Of a stretch of DNA of 64,000 bases, positions 1 through 8,831 are shown in pieces. The notes under the pieces were generated by a model. The model was not told where the DNA came from and did not search any database. It worked only from the letters and a program-made list of their open reading frames with translations. Origin of the DNA: Pseudanabaena sp. lw0831 (GTDB lineage: Bacteria > Cyanobacteriota > Cyanobacteriia > Pseudanabaenales > Pseudanabaenaceae); contig NZ_BBJB01000056.1 of the NCBI RefSeq assembly GCF_016584665.1, forward strand, positions 1 through 64,000, read 5' to 3'. The stretch's first letter is position 1; every line of letters begins with the position of its first letter. The translations under genes were made by a program, and so were the position numbers.

Positions 1-8
1 CCCCCTTT

Positions 9-1112
9 TTACTTTCTAAGCATTTTATAGACGACTGTAGCAGTCGCAGTTGGTATTTCTGATTGTTTAAGATTACTGTTGATCTTGCCTAAGCCATCCT
101 CAGTGCCAACCCAGATCTGTTGATTGTGAACAAGTAAATTGATGACTGAACTACTGGGCAAATTATAGATTGATGATGTAATTGCGCCATTGTAGGTATT
201 AGCCAGTACTAAACCATCTCTCATCCCGATCCACAACTCGCCATTTTTATCACTCGCCAGAGCCACAATATCGCGCCCAGTCACAGAATTAATCCGCGCG
301 ATCGCTTTATTGGTATTCGGATTAATTTCAATTACATTACGGGGCGTGCCTGCCCAAATCTTGCCCGATGGCTCCACCGCGATCGCTTGGACAATTTGAC
401 CTGATACATAGGGAATCCTTGCGGTGATTTTGGCTGTCCCCGGATTAATCTTAAACAAGCCATTTAATGTACCAACCCAAATATTGCCAGCATTATCAAT
501 CTGCATCACATTCGCGGCTGTGCCAGGAATATCTGGAAGTCTGGCATATGTCTCAGCATTGTAGGGACTAATTCGAGTAATACCTTGATCAGTGCCTACC
601 CAAATAAAGCCAGCCCGATCCATAGCTAAACTCAGAATCCGACTTGAAGATAATTGGATTGCGATATTTTCAATTTTGCCTGAGTCAGGATCGATTTGGT
701 ACAATCCCGAAGTTGTGCCAACCCAAAAATAACCGCGACGATCTTCTAATAAGGCGGTGACAGTAGAATTTGGTAAAGATATGGAGGCGATCGCTTTTCC
801 AGACCTTTGATCGATTTGCATTAAACCTTGCCAAGTTCCGATCCATAGCCGGCCCTGTTCATCTACGAGGGTTGAGCTAATTCGACTATCTAGGCTTGAT
901 GATGGATTACGGGCAAGACGAATATTTTTTGGTGTGACAAGGTTGTGGCTGTCAGGACTAATCGCAGATGCGTTATTAATGACTCCATAGTTCACGGCGC
1001 ATAGACTAGCTAAGTTAACTGTTATTGCTAATAGTGCTTTTGGGAAAATTTTAGAGAAAGCTTTAGAGAAATTTTTCGAGATCGCCTCAGATATATTTTG
1101 CGTTGTCAACAT
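9..1112 (-). CDS. Secreted two-component-regulator-type beta-propeller protein
   Basis: A 367-residue protein with a hydrophobic N-terminal segment (about residues 27-50) that looks like a signal peptide or anchor. The rest is a run of roughly seven repeats of about 40 residues. Each carries a W(I/V)G(T/M)..GL.(K/R)I signature, for example WIGTWQGLMQI, WVGTTSGLYQI, WVGTDQGITRI and WVGTLNGLFKI. This is the Reg_prop (two-component regulator propeller) repeat, so it should fold as a beta-propeller outside the cytoplasm. In other bacteria such propellers are sensor domains of hybrid kinases, but no kinase or membrane-spanning C-terminus is present here, so a free periplasmic binding or scaffold protein is inferred. 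The ligand is unknown. Confidence 0.85.
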   Translation of the reverse strand: MLTTQNISEAISKNFSKAFSKIFPKALLAITVNLASLCAVNYGVINNASAISPDSHNLVTPKNIRLARNPSSSLDSRISSTLVDEQGRLWIGTWQGLMQIDQRSGKAIASISLPNSTVTALLEDRRGYFWVGTTSGLYQIDPDSGKIENIAIQLSSSRILSLAMDRAGFIWVGTDQGITRISPYNAETYARLPDIPGTAANVMQIDNAGNIWVGTLNGLFKINPGTAKITARIPYVSGQIVQAIAVEPSGKIWAGTPRNVIEINPNTNKAIARINSVTGRDIVALASDKNGELWIGMRDGLVLANTYNGAITSSIYNLPSSSVINLLVHNQQIWVGTEDGLGKINSNLKQSEIPTATATVVYKMLRK

Positions 1113-1180
1113 CTTAATGTCCTCTTTTAAGGGTCAGATGTTAACACAAGAGATTGCGATCGCCACATCAATTTTAGACT

Positions 1181-1293
1181 TATACCAAAACACAAAATGG
1201 TGTAGCCATTTTGTGTTTTTAAAACCCTTACTGGATTTGATTTTCAATCCCCAAAAGTAGCGACACTTTCGAGGATTGGTATTACAGCTCTTT
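1181..1293 (+). repeat. Two-hairpin intergenic element, copy A
   Basis: Hairpin 1 has arms AACACAAAATGG and CCATTTTGTGTT. A linker AAAACCCTTACTGGATTTG follows, then hairpin 2 built on AATCC..CGA..CACTTTCGAGGATT. It ends in TTGGTATTACAG. Related copies lie at 36863-36979 (inverted), 51971-52088 and 57601-57712. The linker is conserved while the stems differ. Confidence 0.75.
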
Positions 1294-1326
1294 GCGCTGC
1301 ATATAGCAATACAGATTTGTCTAGAC

Positions 1327-1385
1327 TATAAAACCCAAAATAGAAAGACGGCGCTTCACGCCGTCTTTCTATTTTGGGTTTTATA
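1327..1385. repeat. Long hairpin, AACCCAAAA-tipped family
   Basis: A perfect 27-bp stem with a 5-nt CTTCA loop. The outer arms are AAACCCAAAA/TTTTGGGTTT and the inner arms TAGAAAGACGGCG/CGCCGTCTTTCTA. It sits just beyond the stop of the FecR gene (minus strand), so it may end that transcript, although no clean U-run follows. Confidence 0.75.
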
Positions 1386-1410
1386 AGCGGCGCAACGCGC
1401 CGCCCTTAGT

Positions 1411-2541
1411 TTATGGTTTTGGTGATGGAGCTACGGGGACAGGGGCAGGTATTTCAGGTTGAACTGGCTGCGGTGGTGGCTCTAGAGGAATAGGCTGTGA
1501 TGGAGGAGGCTCTATCGGTGTTGCCACGGTATTGGTGGTTACAGGAGTAGGAGTAGGCTCATTTGTCCTGACTGGCTCTGTCGGATTGTTAGTAGGAGAT
1601 GTAGTGGTTGGTTTTACTTCTGGAGTGGCTGGAGGCTCATTCTTAGCGGCTGTTTGGTCTCTTTGCTTATTATCAGGCGGATCATCTCGTCGATCATTGC
1701 GATCGCTATTTGCTGTGCCTGAAGTATAAGTAACTTTATTCCGATTATTGTTTTCAGCAGTCTTTGGCAAGTCAGAACGGCGAAACTCGATTGTCTTCGC
1801 TTCTTTAAACGATCCTGTTACCCCAAATTCAGAGTTGATTTGAGGCAAGCTTGCTAACTGAGAGCTAAATCCAAAAATTAGTGTGTTATTGGCAATTCGC
1901 TTATCAATACTTTCTTTGTCAAGGCGTTTTGGCGCAGAAGCTTTGCCATCAGCTTTGATTCTAATTTCTTCCCCTTTGCCAATGGTGACGATCTCTGATG
2001 TGCTTTTTAGCAAAACCGTAACTGTGCCATCGAGAGCAATCACTCGACGCTCTTCGGAAGCCTTTTCGGGAATTTCTAGATATACAGTGCCATCATTACT
2101 CGAAATTTCGCCAAAGGGTGTTTTGACTTGGGCTGGAGATTTGAGATCTTTAGCAGCCCAAGCTACTAAGCGTCCAGAAGTAAATTCAACTTGGTTTTGC
2201 GGCTTAAGGGTTAAGGTTGATTTTCCACCAATTCTGATAATCGCACCACTGCGTAATGTCACTTGAGCAGTTGAGGAGTCCTCGGTGCTAACACTTTCAT
2301 TGACTTTAAGTGGTACACCAATGGTCGCAGGTCTGGCGGATGTGGCATTGATATACTTAACACGCACAGGATAGCTGCGGATTTCACTAATTTCGGCGAT
2401 CGCTTCTGTTGGTAAAGCCTCAGAACTAAACGGTTTAGGAGGCTGATTACCTGTACAACTAGGCAGCCCTATGGCTGCTAGAGATAGGAACAGAAGTGGC
2501 AAAATTTGCCCAGAGATTTTAGATAACTGCCAACGCTGCAT
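1411..2541 (-). CDS. FecR-domain lipoprotein with proline-rich tail
   Basis: A 376-residue protein. The N-terminus has a hydrophobic stretch followed by a lipobox-like LPSC with Cys29, which suggests a lipid-anchored envelope protein. Residues of about 60-200 resemble a FecR domain: VTLRSGAIIRIGGKSTL, FTSGRLVAW, V.TPFGEI and a final ALDGTVTVL. The C-terminal 100 residues are low-complexity Pro/Thr/Glu (PTPTPV, EPPPQPVQPEIP), probably a flexible cell-wall spacer. FecR domains either relay iron-siderophore signals to ECF sigma factors or, as free exported proteins, bind ligand in the envelope. No FecI-type sigma gene or TonB receptor is adjacent, so the second is more likely. Confidence 0.8.
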   Translation of the reverse strand: MQRWQLSKISGQILPLLFLSLAAIGLPSCTGNQPPKPFSSEALPTEAIAEISEIRSYPVRVKYINATSARPATIGVPLKVNESVSTEDSSTAQVTLRSGAIIRIGGKSTLTLKPQNQVEFTSGRLVAWAAKDLKSPAQVKTPFGEISSNDGTVYLEIPEKASEERRVIALDGTVTVLLKSTSEIVTIGKGEEIRIKADGKASAPKRLDKESIDKRIANNTLIFGFSSQLASLPQINSEFGVTGSFKEAKTIEFRRSDLPKTAENNNRNKVTYTSGTANSDRNDRRDDPPDNKQRDQTAAKNEPPATPEVKPTTTSPTNNPTEPVRTNEPTPTPVTTNTVATPIEPPPSQPIPLEPPPQPVQPEIPAPVPVAPSPKP

Positions 2542-2677
2542 CGTAAATTTTTTGTAGAGTCTACAAAGCCAGTTTTTTCGCTATACTAGAAAGTCTGGTT
2601 AAAACCGTAAATTCTAATGTATCTATATTAGTTCTAACTTCGTTGTTTGACCATAGCTATCAGTAATTCTAATTAAT

Positions 2678-2716
2678 ATCTACGTAAACTGTTCTGTAAG
2701 CGCAGTTTACGTAGAT
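2678..2716 (+). promoter_or_regulatory. Hairpin in the rplI leader
   Basis: A perfect 14-bp stem (ATCTACGTAAACTG/CAGTTTACGTAGAT) with an 11-nt loop, starting 71 bp upstream of the rplI start codon. It is not followed by a U-tract, so attenuation or protein binding in the leader is possible. This is inference. Confidence 0.4.
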
Positions 2717-2748
2717 CTATCTTTAAAACGAGTAAGAGTCAAAAGCAC

Positions 2749-3210
2749 ATGGCAAAGAGTAATTTGCAGGTCATGCTGACCAAAAATGTTACAAAATTAG
2801 GTAAACTCGGCGACTTAGTATCTGTAGCGCCTGGTTATGCCCAAAATTTCCTCATACCTCAAGGTATGGCTATTCGGGCCACCACAGGTGTTGTTAGAGA
2901 AGTTGAAAGACGCAAAGAAGTTGAGCGTCAACGTTTGATTGCGATTCGCCAAGAAGCAGAAAGCCGTAAGACTGCACTCTCGACCATTGGCGGCTTTATT
3001 ATCAAGAAAAAAGTTGGCGAAGGTAATGCAATTTTCGGTACTGTGACCGATCGCGAAGTTGCTCAGTTGATTACAGCGAAGTCGATGTTAGAAATCGATC
3101 ACCGCGACATCACGATTCCTGAAATTAATCAAACAGGTACTTTTGATGTTTCGATCAAGCTTCATGCTGAAGTCACCGCAACCATCAAAATCCAAGTTGT
3201 TGCTGAATAA
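2749..3210 (+). CDS. rplI: 50S ribosomal protein bL9
   Basis: A 153-residue protein with the bL9 layout. The N-terminal RNA-binding domain reads VMLTKNVTKLGKLGDLVSVAPGY followed by A.NFLIPQGMA, the family signature. A long charged connecting helix (about residues 48-75, VEVERQRLIAIRQEAE) leads to a C-terminal domain with KVGEGNAIFGTVT. It binds 23S rRNA near the L1 stalk. The length is normal for the family. The gene stands alone, without rpsF/rpsR, and has its own leader hairpin and a terminator-like hairpin after it. Confidence 0.97.
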   Translation: MAKSNLQVMLTKNVTKLGKLGDLVSVAPGYAQNFLIPQGMAIRATTGVVREVERRKEVERQRLIAIRQEAESRKTALSTIGGFIIKKKVGEGNAIFGTVTDREVAQLITAKSMLEIDHRDITIPEINQTGTFDVSIKLHAEVTATIKIQVVAE

Positions 3211-3214
3211 TCAC

Positions 3215-3251
3215 AAAAAAATAGGCGGCGCAATGCGCTGCCTATTTTTTT
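3215..3251 (+). terminator. Terminator hairpin after rplI
   Basis: A stem with one G-T pair (AAAAAAATAGGCGGCGC and its partner, AAT loop) followed by a run of Ts. This is the arrangement of an intrinsic terminator, 4 bp after the rplI stop. Confidence 0.75.
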
Positions 3252-3256
3252 GATCG

Positions 3257-3290
3257 TACGTAATGGCAATTCATGAATTGCCATTACGTA
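3257..3290. repeat. Palindrome with core GCAATTCATGAATTGC
   Basis: A perfect 34-bp palindrome, TACGTAATG plus the conserved 16-bp core. It overlaps the 3' end of pdxA and encodes its last residues and TGA stop. The same core with different outer arms occurs near 6505, 10309 and 23803. Confidence 0.8.
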
Positions 3291-4353
3291 TTTTTGTCAG
3301 TTCAACTGCTAAGGCGATCGCCTCAATCATGCTGGCAGGATCGGCAATACCCTTTCCTGCAATATCAAAGGCAGTACCGTGATCGGGCGATGTCCTCACG
3401 AATGGCAATCCAATCGTCGTATTCACAGCACGATCAAAAGCTAAAAGCTTGACGGGAATTAAACCTTGATCGTGATACATGGCAAGATAAGCATCATGTC
3501 CAAGCTGAACCCGATCGCGATCGCTCCAAGCTCTTGCAGGATTGATCCACATGGTGTCAGGTGGAATCGGATTCGTGAGTTTCACGTTGGGATGCTGCTG
3601 ACGATAACGCTCAATTAAAGGCTGTAACCAGTCACGCTCTTCACGCCCCAATTGCCCCTGTTCGCCACTATGGGGATTGATTCCCGATATGGCAATACGC
3701 GGATTTATAATTCCAAAATCTTGTAACAGTGATCGGCATAACAACTCTAATTTTTGCTCGATCAACTCTGGTGTAAGTTGCGTTGTCACTTCGCTCAAAG
3801 GAATATGCACCGTCGCTAGCAAAGTCCGTAAGACCCAGTCTGTATGAGGCGATTTGCCCACAAATAACATGCCAAAATCATCAACTTGGCTACGCTCGGC
3901 AAGTAACTCAGTTTGTCCTGCGTAGTCATGTCCCGCTTGTTTCCATGCTGACTTTGCGATCGGGGCGGTGACGATCGCATCAAATTCTCCTGATAGAGTT
4001 GCGGCGATCGCGGCTTCTAGATAAGCGAAACTAGCTGCCCCACTAGCCCGATTGCCGATCCCCAATGAAATCTCATCATCGGTGCGGATATCAACAATCT
4101 CTAGGCGATCGGGATCGGTAATCAGTAGGTTGCCATGATTTCTTAACAAATCATAGGTGTCTCTGAGATAGCGATGATCTCCAAACACGGTAACCTCAGC
4201 ATCTAGAGCTAGTAAGGTGCGATCGGCAAGAGATTTTAAAATAATTTCTGTACCAATTCCTGCTGGATCGCCTATAGTGAGAGCTATTCGCGCTCTAGAG
4301 TTTGACTGAGATTTTGAGTTAGAGCTTGTGTGGGGATGCCGCAGAATATTCAT
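3271..4353 (-). CDS. pdxA: 4-hydroxythreonine-4-phosphate dehydrogenase
   Basis: NAD-dependent oxidation of 4-phosphohydroxy-L-threonine, in the DXP-dependent pyridoxal phosphate pathway. Visible family motifs include [39 protein letters not shown] with a metal-binding His, [15 protein letters not shown], and [13 protein letters not shown] with [17 protein letters not shown] place the start at ATG 4353 (360 aa). The longer reading from 4401 would begin inside a strong hairpin and add 16 residues untypical of the family. The C-terminal residues (IRNGNS) and the stop come from the 3257-3290 palindrome, so that element has probably rewritten the end of the gene. Confidence 0.95.
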   Translation of the reverse strand: MNILRHPHTSSNSKSQSNSRARIALTIGDPAGIGTEIILKSLADRTLLALDAEVTVFGDHRYLRDTYDLLRNHGNLLITDPDRLEIVDIRTDDEISLGIGNRASGAASFAYLEAAIAATLSGEFDAIVTAPIAKSAWKQAGHDYAGQTELLAERSQVDDFGMLFVGKSPHTDWVLRTLLATVHIPLSEVTTQLTPELIEQKLELLCRSLLQDFGIINPRIAISGINPHSGEQGQLGREERDWLQPLIERYRQQHPNVKLTNPIPPDTMWINPARAWSDRDRVQLGHDAYLAMYHDQGLIPVKLLAFDRAVNTTIGLPFVRTSPDHGTAFDIAGKGIADPASMIEAIALAVELTKIRNGNS

Positions 4354-4386
4354 TAAGTTAGTTGAGTAGATGTACATAATTAATTG

Positions 4387-4446
4387 CAAACCCAAAATCA
4401 TAAATTCGCGCCCCCGCAGGGGCGCAAATTTATGATTTTGGGTTTG
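4387..4446. repeat. Long hairpin, AACCCAAAA-tipped family
   Basis: A stem of about 28 bp with one mismatch: AAACCCAAAATCATAAATT outside, GCGCCCC/GGGGCGC inside, and a CGCA loop. It lies between the divergent pdxA and dnaA genes, so it is not simply a terminator. Confidence 0.7.
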
Positions 4447-4477
4447 TCAAGTTGCGCTCCTGCTGGGCGCAACTTGA
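4447..4477. repeat. Second hairpin of the pdxA-dnaA gap
   Basis: An 11-bp perfect stem TCAAGTTGCGC/GCGCAACTTGA with a 9-nt loop, directly abutting the preceding hairpin. Confidence 0.6.
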
Positions 4478-4584
4478 TGGGTTGGGGTAATTTATTTTGC
4501 ACAAGTACTTAAGTAATTCTCCAAAATTTTAATACACGCGATAAGATCGTGATTCGCTGTTAGCCCTCTTGACTAAAACCAACG

Positions 4585-6060
4585 ATGTCTGTTGATATTT
4601 CCTTAGAAACTCTCTGGAATCAAGTTCTCGAACTGCTTGAAAGCCAACTTAGCCGTCCAACCTATGAAGGATGGATTAAAACAGTTGTGGCTGATGAGCT
4701 TACGGCTGATCGCTTGACTATTCGCACGCCCTCAATTTTTGCAAAAAATTGGCTGCATAAATATTATGTTCAAAATATTACAGATGCTGTAACGGAGATC
4801 CTCGGTTATCCCGTGGAAATTCATATTGAGGCGGCTCCAAGTAGTGAACCTCCCACTGGTCAACCTGAACTAAATCTAAATCTCGACGGTGTTGAGATTA
4901 GTCAAGATGGGATGCTAGAAACAGCGATCGCGGCAGAAGCAGTACATGCCATGGCAGCAGCCATTCCCACCACGCTCAACAATGCTCCCAGCAATCCCCA
5001 GTCCGAAACCCATAGCAATGCGCCCCGTCCTAGTAATCTCAATTCTAAGTACAATTTCAATCGTTTTGTAGTTGGCTCTACCAATCGCATGGCTCATGCG
5101 GCGGCGCTGGCGGTGTCCGAGTCGCCTGGACGCGAGTTTAACCCTTTGTTTTTATGCGGTGGTGTGGGCTTAGGCAAAACTCATCTGATGCAAGCGATCG
5201 CCCATTACCGTCTAGAAATCGAACCGAAAGCTAGAATTGCCTATGTATCGACAGAGCAGTTCACCAACGATCTGATCACGGCAATTCGTAAAGATAGTAT
5301 GCAGAGATTTCGGGAGCTATATCGCGAGATCGATATGCTGATTGTCGATGATATTCAATTTATCGAGGGGAAGGAATACACTCAAGAAGAATTTTTCCAT
5401 ACCTTTAATACGCTCTACGAAACTGGTAAACAAATCGTAATTGCAAGCGATCGCCCACCTGCTCAGATTCCTCGTTTACAAGAGCGGCTTTGTTCGAGGT
5501 TCTCCATGGGATTGATTGCGGATATCCAAGTTCCCGATCTAGAGACGCGCATGGCAATCTTGCAAAAGAAAGCGGAATACGACAATCTCAAAATCCCCCC
5601 CGATGTCCTCCATTACATCGCTGCGAGTTACACTTCTAACATTCGCGAATTGGAAGGAGCGTTAGTACGAACTGTTGCCTATATTTCCATTTCAGGACTA
5701 CCGATGACGGTAGAAAATGTTGCACCCGTTCTCAATCCTCCTAAAGAACCTGTGGAAGTATCCGCTGAGATGGTTTTGAGCGTAGTTACGGAAATGCTAA
5801 ATATCGATCTAGCAGATCTATTAGGAAATTCGCGGCGGCGAGAAATCAGCCAAGCCCGTCAGTATGTGATGTATCTTATGCGTCAACATACAAATCTCAG
5901 CTTGCCTAAAATCGGTGAAGCCGTTGGCGGTAAAGACCATACAACCGTGATGTATAGCTGTGAGAAAGTGGCGCAACTACAATCAACTGATGGTGATATC
6001 GCGCAGTTATTGAGGCAGCTAAGCGATCGCATCTATCTCGTCGCTCAAACTAAAAACTAA
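4585..6060 (+). CDS. dnaA: Chromosomal replication initiator DnaA
   Basis: A 491-residue protein with all four DnaA domains. Domain I runs over residues 1-85 ([22 protein letters not shown]). A linker of about residues 90-155 is low in complexity. The AAA+ core has Walker [11 protein letters not shown] (about 192-201), Walker [11 protein letters not shown] (about 251-260) and the sensor/box VII region [12 protein letters not shown]. Domain IV has the DnaA-box-binding signature [15 protein letters not shown] (about 447-461). It binds ATP and unwinds oriC. I see no cluster of DnaA boxes on either side, so the origin is probably elsewhere, as is common in cyanobacteria. A terminator-like hairpin follows. 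Confidence 0.97.
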   Translation: MSVDISLETLWNQVLELLESQLSRPTYEGWIKTVVADELTADRLTIRTPSIFAKNWLHKYYVQNITDAVTEILGYPVEIHIEAAPSSEPPTGQPELNLNLDGVEISQDGMLETAIAAEAVHAMAAAIPTTLNNAPSNPQSETHSNAPRPSNLNSKYNFNRFVVGSTNRMAHAAALAVSESPGREFNPLFLCGGVGLGKTHLMQAIAHYRLEIEPKARIAYVSTEQFTNDLITAIRKDSMQRFRELYREIDMLIVDDIQFIEGKEYTQEEFFHTFNTLYETGKQIVIASDRPPAQIPRLQERLCSRFSMGLIADIQVPDLETRMAILQKKAEYDNLKIPPDVLHYIAASYTSNIRELEGALVRTVAYISISGLPMTVENVAPVLNPPKEPVEVSAEMVLSVVTEMLNIDLADLLGNSRRREISQARQYVMYLMRQHTNLSLPKIGEAVGGKDHTTVMYSCEKVAQLQSTDGDIAQLLRQLSDRIYLVAQTKN

Positions 6061-6067
6061 CAAAATA

Positions 6068-6101
6068 GGTAAGGGTGGGCGGCGCACCGCCCACCCTTAC
6101 C
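6068..6101 (+). terminator. Hairpin after dnaA
   Basis: A 15-bp GC-rich stem GGTAAGGGTGGGCGG/CCGCCCACCCTTACC with a CGCA loop, 7 bp after the dnaA stop. There is no U-run, so its terminator activity is uncertain. Confidence 0.55.
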
Positions 6102-6115
6102 ACATCTAAAAAACT

Positions 6116-6496
6116 ATGCATATGATTGATTTTGCTGTTAATGGGACTTTAATGCGAGGGCTAGAGTTAAATGACAACTTGCAGAAAGTTGGGGCAATCT
6201 TTGTGAGAGAAGATGTAACTGCGCCAATTTATCGGCTTTGGACGATCAGCGATCGCCATCCTGCAATGTTACGAGTTAGCGAAAATGGACAAGCGATCGC
6301 CCTAGAAATTTGGTCAGTTACTTTTGATGCTCTAGGGAAAATTTTATTGTCTGAGCCTGCTGGTCTATGTATTGGCAAAATTGTTTTGTCCGATGGACAA
6401 GAAGTTTTAGGCGTTCTAGGTGAACTATTTTTATGTGAAGGTCAAAAAGAAATTACATCCTATGGTGGCTGGCGAGCATACACCGCAAAGCGCTAA
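6116..6496 (+). CDS. Conserved-looking hypothetical protein
   Basis: A 126-residue soluble protein with no signal peptide or membrane segment. The start is ATG 6116 or ATG 6122 (MIDFAVNGTL). I do not recognise a family. The sequence alternates hydrophobic beta-like strands (YRLWTISDRHPAMLRVS, IALEIWSVTFDALGKILLS) with turns, compatible with a small beta-barrel. Two HIP1 octamers and normal host codon use support a real gene. Several short peptides, such as DGQEVLGVLGE, suggest a gamma-glutamylcyclotransferase-like or AIG2-like fold, but that is a guess. It follows dnaA on the same strand after a hairpin and may be separately transcribed. Confidence 0.7.
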   Translation: MHMIDFAVNGTLMRGLELNDNLQKVGAIFVREDVTAPIYRLWTISDRHPAMLRVSENGQAIALEIWSVTFDALGKILLSEPAGLCIGKIVLSDGQEVLGVLGELFLCEGQKEITSYGGWRAYTAKR

Positions 6497-6504
6497 AAAA
6501 CCCA

Positions 6505-6544
6505 AAAAATGTAGGAGCAATTCATGAATTGCTCCTACATTTTT
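6505..6544. repeat. Palindrome with core GCAATTCATGAATTGC
   Basis: A perfect 40-bp palindrome. The outer arms AAAAATGTAGGA and the matching right arm flank the conserved core. It lies between the convergent 6116 gene and the hydrolase gene, ends in a T-run on one side, and could serve as a bidirectional terminator. Confidence 0.75.
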
Positions 6545-8222
6545 ATTTGATTGGTAATTGTAAATGGGAAGGATACTCAGCACCATAAAAAATTTGTTGT
6601 GTGGCTTCCACCAAATCACTGACCGTAGCCTCTGATGGAGATTTCTGCGTATTAGAATGTCGATCGATCGCAGGAAAAGCTGAACTAGCGATCGCTACAC
6701 CAATCCGATGACCTTGGGCAAAATTTTGACAGGTTGGACGTAATTTAATGCGATATTCATTCACCACATCAGATTCAATCCATTCAGGCTCGGTCCATGA
6801 TTTACGGAACTTAGCTCGTAAAACACCCATCGACACCAGCATTTGCTTACCATCAGGATAAATATCTAAGAGCTTAATTACCCAATCAGTATCAGGAGCC
6901 GTGGTAGCAGCATAGAGAATAAATTCGGGAATACCTGCGATCGCAAGATCTTCATCCAGTTTGGCACTCTCATAAATCAATACATCCCAACGATGATGCA
7001 CATTACACTGGTCGTAGAATCCGTAGGGTGTAGCAGAGTTAGGATTACGGGGATCGTAGACGTAGATATCGGGTAATTGGTGATTGATGATTGGTGATTG
7101 GTCGCTTAGTTGTTTTTGAGTAGAGAGATAGAGTTTTTTTGTATGAGTATCTTTTGGGAATTCTGGCAAATATAGCCAGTGATTTTTGCCCATCAAGAAC
7201 ATCTGCACAGGAGCGCGATCGCAGATTCCGTTCTCAATTCCTTTTAACCAAAAATCAAACCAATCAACTTGCAATTGATCGATATGAGAAACAGCAGCTT
7301 CGCCAAAATCAATCTCGCCTACTTTCGGTAGCCAAGGCAGATGCTGCCATGGGGCAACCACTAAATGCTGTGGCTTCTGCGTTGCGGCTTTGGCTTGATG
7401 ATAAGTGTTAATCGTCGCCTCAATAAAAATATCTGCCCATCCAGCAATATGCAATGCAGGTAAATCATAGCGATCGAAATAACTCAGAGGATTTAGCTTT
7501 TGCCAATATTCATCATCAGCTTGCTGATTCCCAATCCAATCAAAAAAGAATTCACCAAAATCACCAAAAGATTCATTCTTAAATATTTCTATTTCACTTA
7601 GTGGCGTAGTAGCTAACCATTTAGACATCTGCTTTTGGGCATCAAAAAGGTTCGTGGCTTGAGGCTCTTGTTTTAAATACCATGCTCGGTTTTGCGCCAA
7701 TTGCAAAGCCCAACCCAAGTCAAAATCCAGACAAAGTGCACCACCAAAATAAAACCAACCGTGATATAAATCCGCCGTTGCCATACTTGGACAGATTGTA
7801 ACTAGCCCTTGAGGCTGTTGCACAGCAGCTTGGAATTGGGTCACCCCTTGATAGGAAAATCCATACATTCCCACATTGCCGCTACTGCTTTCTAGTTCTT
7901 TTGCACACCATTCCACTGTGTCGAAGCCATCATCATATTCATTGCGAAATGGATAGAAATCACCTTCAGAAGTACCACAACCGCGTACATCTTGGATCAC
8001 CACAATATAGCCTTGGCTGGCATACCAACTCGGATGAGCGTAGGTACAGGTAGATGAGATCGCCCTACCATAGGGTAAGCGCATCAATAGTACTGGCAAG
8101 GGCGTAGCAACATTTTTGGGTCGATAAATATCAGCGGTCAAATTAATGCGATCGCGCATGGGGATTTTGACTTGGCGCTGGACATTAACTTGAGAATGGA
8201 ATGCAGTTATTTTAGGAGGCAT
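6543..8222 (-). CDS. CocE/NonD family hydrolase (peptidase S15-like)
   Basis: A 559-residue alpha/beta hydrolase of the X-Pro dipeptidyl-peptidase/cocaine-esterase family. The N-terminal part has V.IPMRDRINLTADIYRP and the oxyanion region RLPYGR. The strand VVIQDVRGCGTSEG comes next, then the nucleophile elbow GFSYQG with Ser123. The acid/His region includes HIAGWADIF and VVAPWQHLPW. The C-terminal third (about residue 330 onward) matches the PepX_C jelly-roll that caps the active site (ILYAATTAPDTDWVIKLLDIYPDG, YRIKLRPTCQNFAQGHRIGVAI). It hydrolyses amide or ester bonds; the substrate cannot be inferred. The start is ATG 8222 rather than the TTG one codon upstream. Confidence 0.92.
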   Translation of the reverse strand: MPPKITAFHSQVNVQRQVKIPMRDRINLTADIYRPKNVATPLPVLLMRLPYGRAISSTCTYAHPSWYASQGYIVVIQDVRGCGTSEGDFYPFRNEYDDGFDTVEWCAKELESSSGNVGMYGFSYQGVTQFQAAVQQPQGLVTICPSMATADLYHGWFYFGGALCLDFDLGWALQLAQNRAWYLKQEPQATNLFDAQKQMSKWLATTPLSEIEIFKNESFGDFGEFFFDWIGNQQADDEYWQKLNPLSYFDRYDLPALHIAGWADIFIEATINTYHQAKAATQKPQHLVVAPWQHLPWLPKVGEIDFGEAAVSHIDQLQVDWFDFWLKGIENGICDRAPVQMFLMGKNHWLYLPEFPKDTHTKKLYLSTQKQLSDQSPIINHQLPDIYVYDPRNPNSATPYGFYDQCNVHHRWDVLIYESAKLDEDLAIAGIPEFILYAATTAPDTDWVIKLLDIYPDGKQMLVSMGVLRAKFRKSWTEPEWIESDVVNEYRIKLRPTCQNFAQGHRIGVAIASSAFPAIDRHSNTQKSPSEATVSDLVEATQQIFYGAEYPSHLQLPIK

Positions 8223-8240
8223 CAAGATATTCTAGGAGTA

Positions 8241-8273
8241 ATTTAGTAGCGCGGCTTCGCCGCGCTACTAAAT
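8241..8273. repeat. GC-rich intergenic hairpin
   Basis: A perfect 15-bp stem ATTTAGTAGCGCGGC with a TTC loop. It lies between two minus-strand genes, just downstream of the 61-aa ORF. Confidence 0.65.
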
Positions 8274-8277
8274 ATTA

Positions 8278-8463
8278 TTAATTCTGCTGCCAATCAGGGA
8301 AGATTTTTCTGATTTCAATCAGCAGATCGTCAAGTTCTTCTAGGGCTTGGATTACATCTATGCTCAAGCTCCCCAAATTATCTTTGAGAGACAATTGCAC
8401 CAATAATTCACGCTTGCTAGCGATCGCCACAAATCTTTCTTTTAGAGCTTCAGGAGTAGACAT
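8278..8463 (-). CDS. Small hypothetical protein
   Basis: A 61-residue, mostly helical acidic protein containing KERFVAIASKRELLVQLS and IQALEELDDLLIEI. The heptad-like spacing of hydrophobics suggests a small helical hairpin or coiled coil. An in-frame HIP1 octamer and the orientation shared with the downstream hydrolase support it as a gene. No function is recognised. It stops just before the 8241-8273 hairpin. Confidence 0.55.
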   Translation of the reverse strand: MSTPEALKERFVAIASKRELLVQLSLKDNLGSLSIDVIQALEELDDLLIEIRKIFPDWQQN

Positions 8464-8519
8464 ATCTCAGGTTTTGTAAGTTATTTATGTATAGCTATAG
8501 CAAATCAAGTCAGGTCATC

Positions 8520-8570
8520 AAACCCAAAAGAGAGTTGCGGCGCGGAGCGCCGCAACTCTCTTTTGGGTTT
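8520..8570. repeat. Long hairpin, AACCCAAAA-tipped family
   Basis: A perfect 24-bp stem: AAACCCAAAA outside, GAGAGTTGCGGCGC inside, GGA loop. It belongs to the same family as the hairpins at 1327, 4387, 30029 and 50775. Confidence 0.75.
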
Positions 8571-8683
8571 TGGCTTGGGATCAAGAGACACAAAGTGTTG
8601 CTTTTTCTAAATAGCTATTTTAACTCAAAAGCTATGAATTACTGATTCAGAGAGTTTAATTCCATCAATTCAAATTATGAAAC

Positions 8684-8773
8684 CAATCTTGGGTTTTCAC
8701 CACCTGTGGTGGTGAAAACCCAAGATTGATTTTGATGAAAGTCAGCCTTTGGCGGACTTTCATCAAAATCAAT
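8684..8773. repeat. Two overlapping long hairpins
   Basis: Hairpin 1 (8684-8728) has a 21-bp perfect stem CAATCTTGGGTTTTCACCAC with a TGT loop. Hairpin 2 (8725-8773) has a 19-bp perfect stem ATTGATTTTGATGAAAGTC with an 11-nt loop. They share four bases, so they cannot both pair fully. The 8464-8831 gap, 368 bp upstream of the phosphohexomutase, holds only these and the 8520 hairpin. Confidence 0.7.
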
Positions 8774-8831
8774 TTATTTACATAATGAGAATTCACGATA
8801 AACTTTACCTAAAAGAAATTTTAAAAGGCTT

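Larger units (their letters stand above)
4371..4520 (-). repeat. Intergenic repeat, copy 1 (shared with 26284-26385)
   Basis: Read on the minus strand, it runs CTTAAGTACTTGTGCAAAA, then AATTACC, then two hairpins, then TTTGGGTTTGCAATTAATT. The same end blocks occur at 26284-26385 around a single hairpin. The copies share their ends but differ in the stems. Confidence 0.65.

Noticed and set aside
4401-6600. Replication origin next to dnaA
   Set aside because: No cluster of TTATCCACA-like DnaA boxes or A+T-rich unwinding region was found on either side of the gene.
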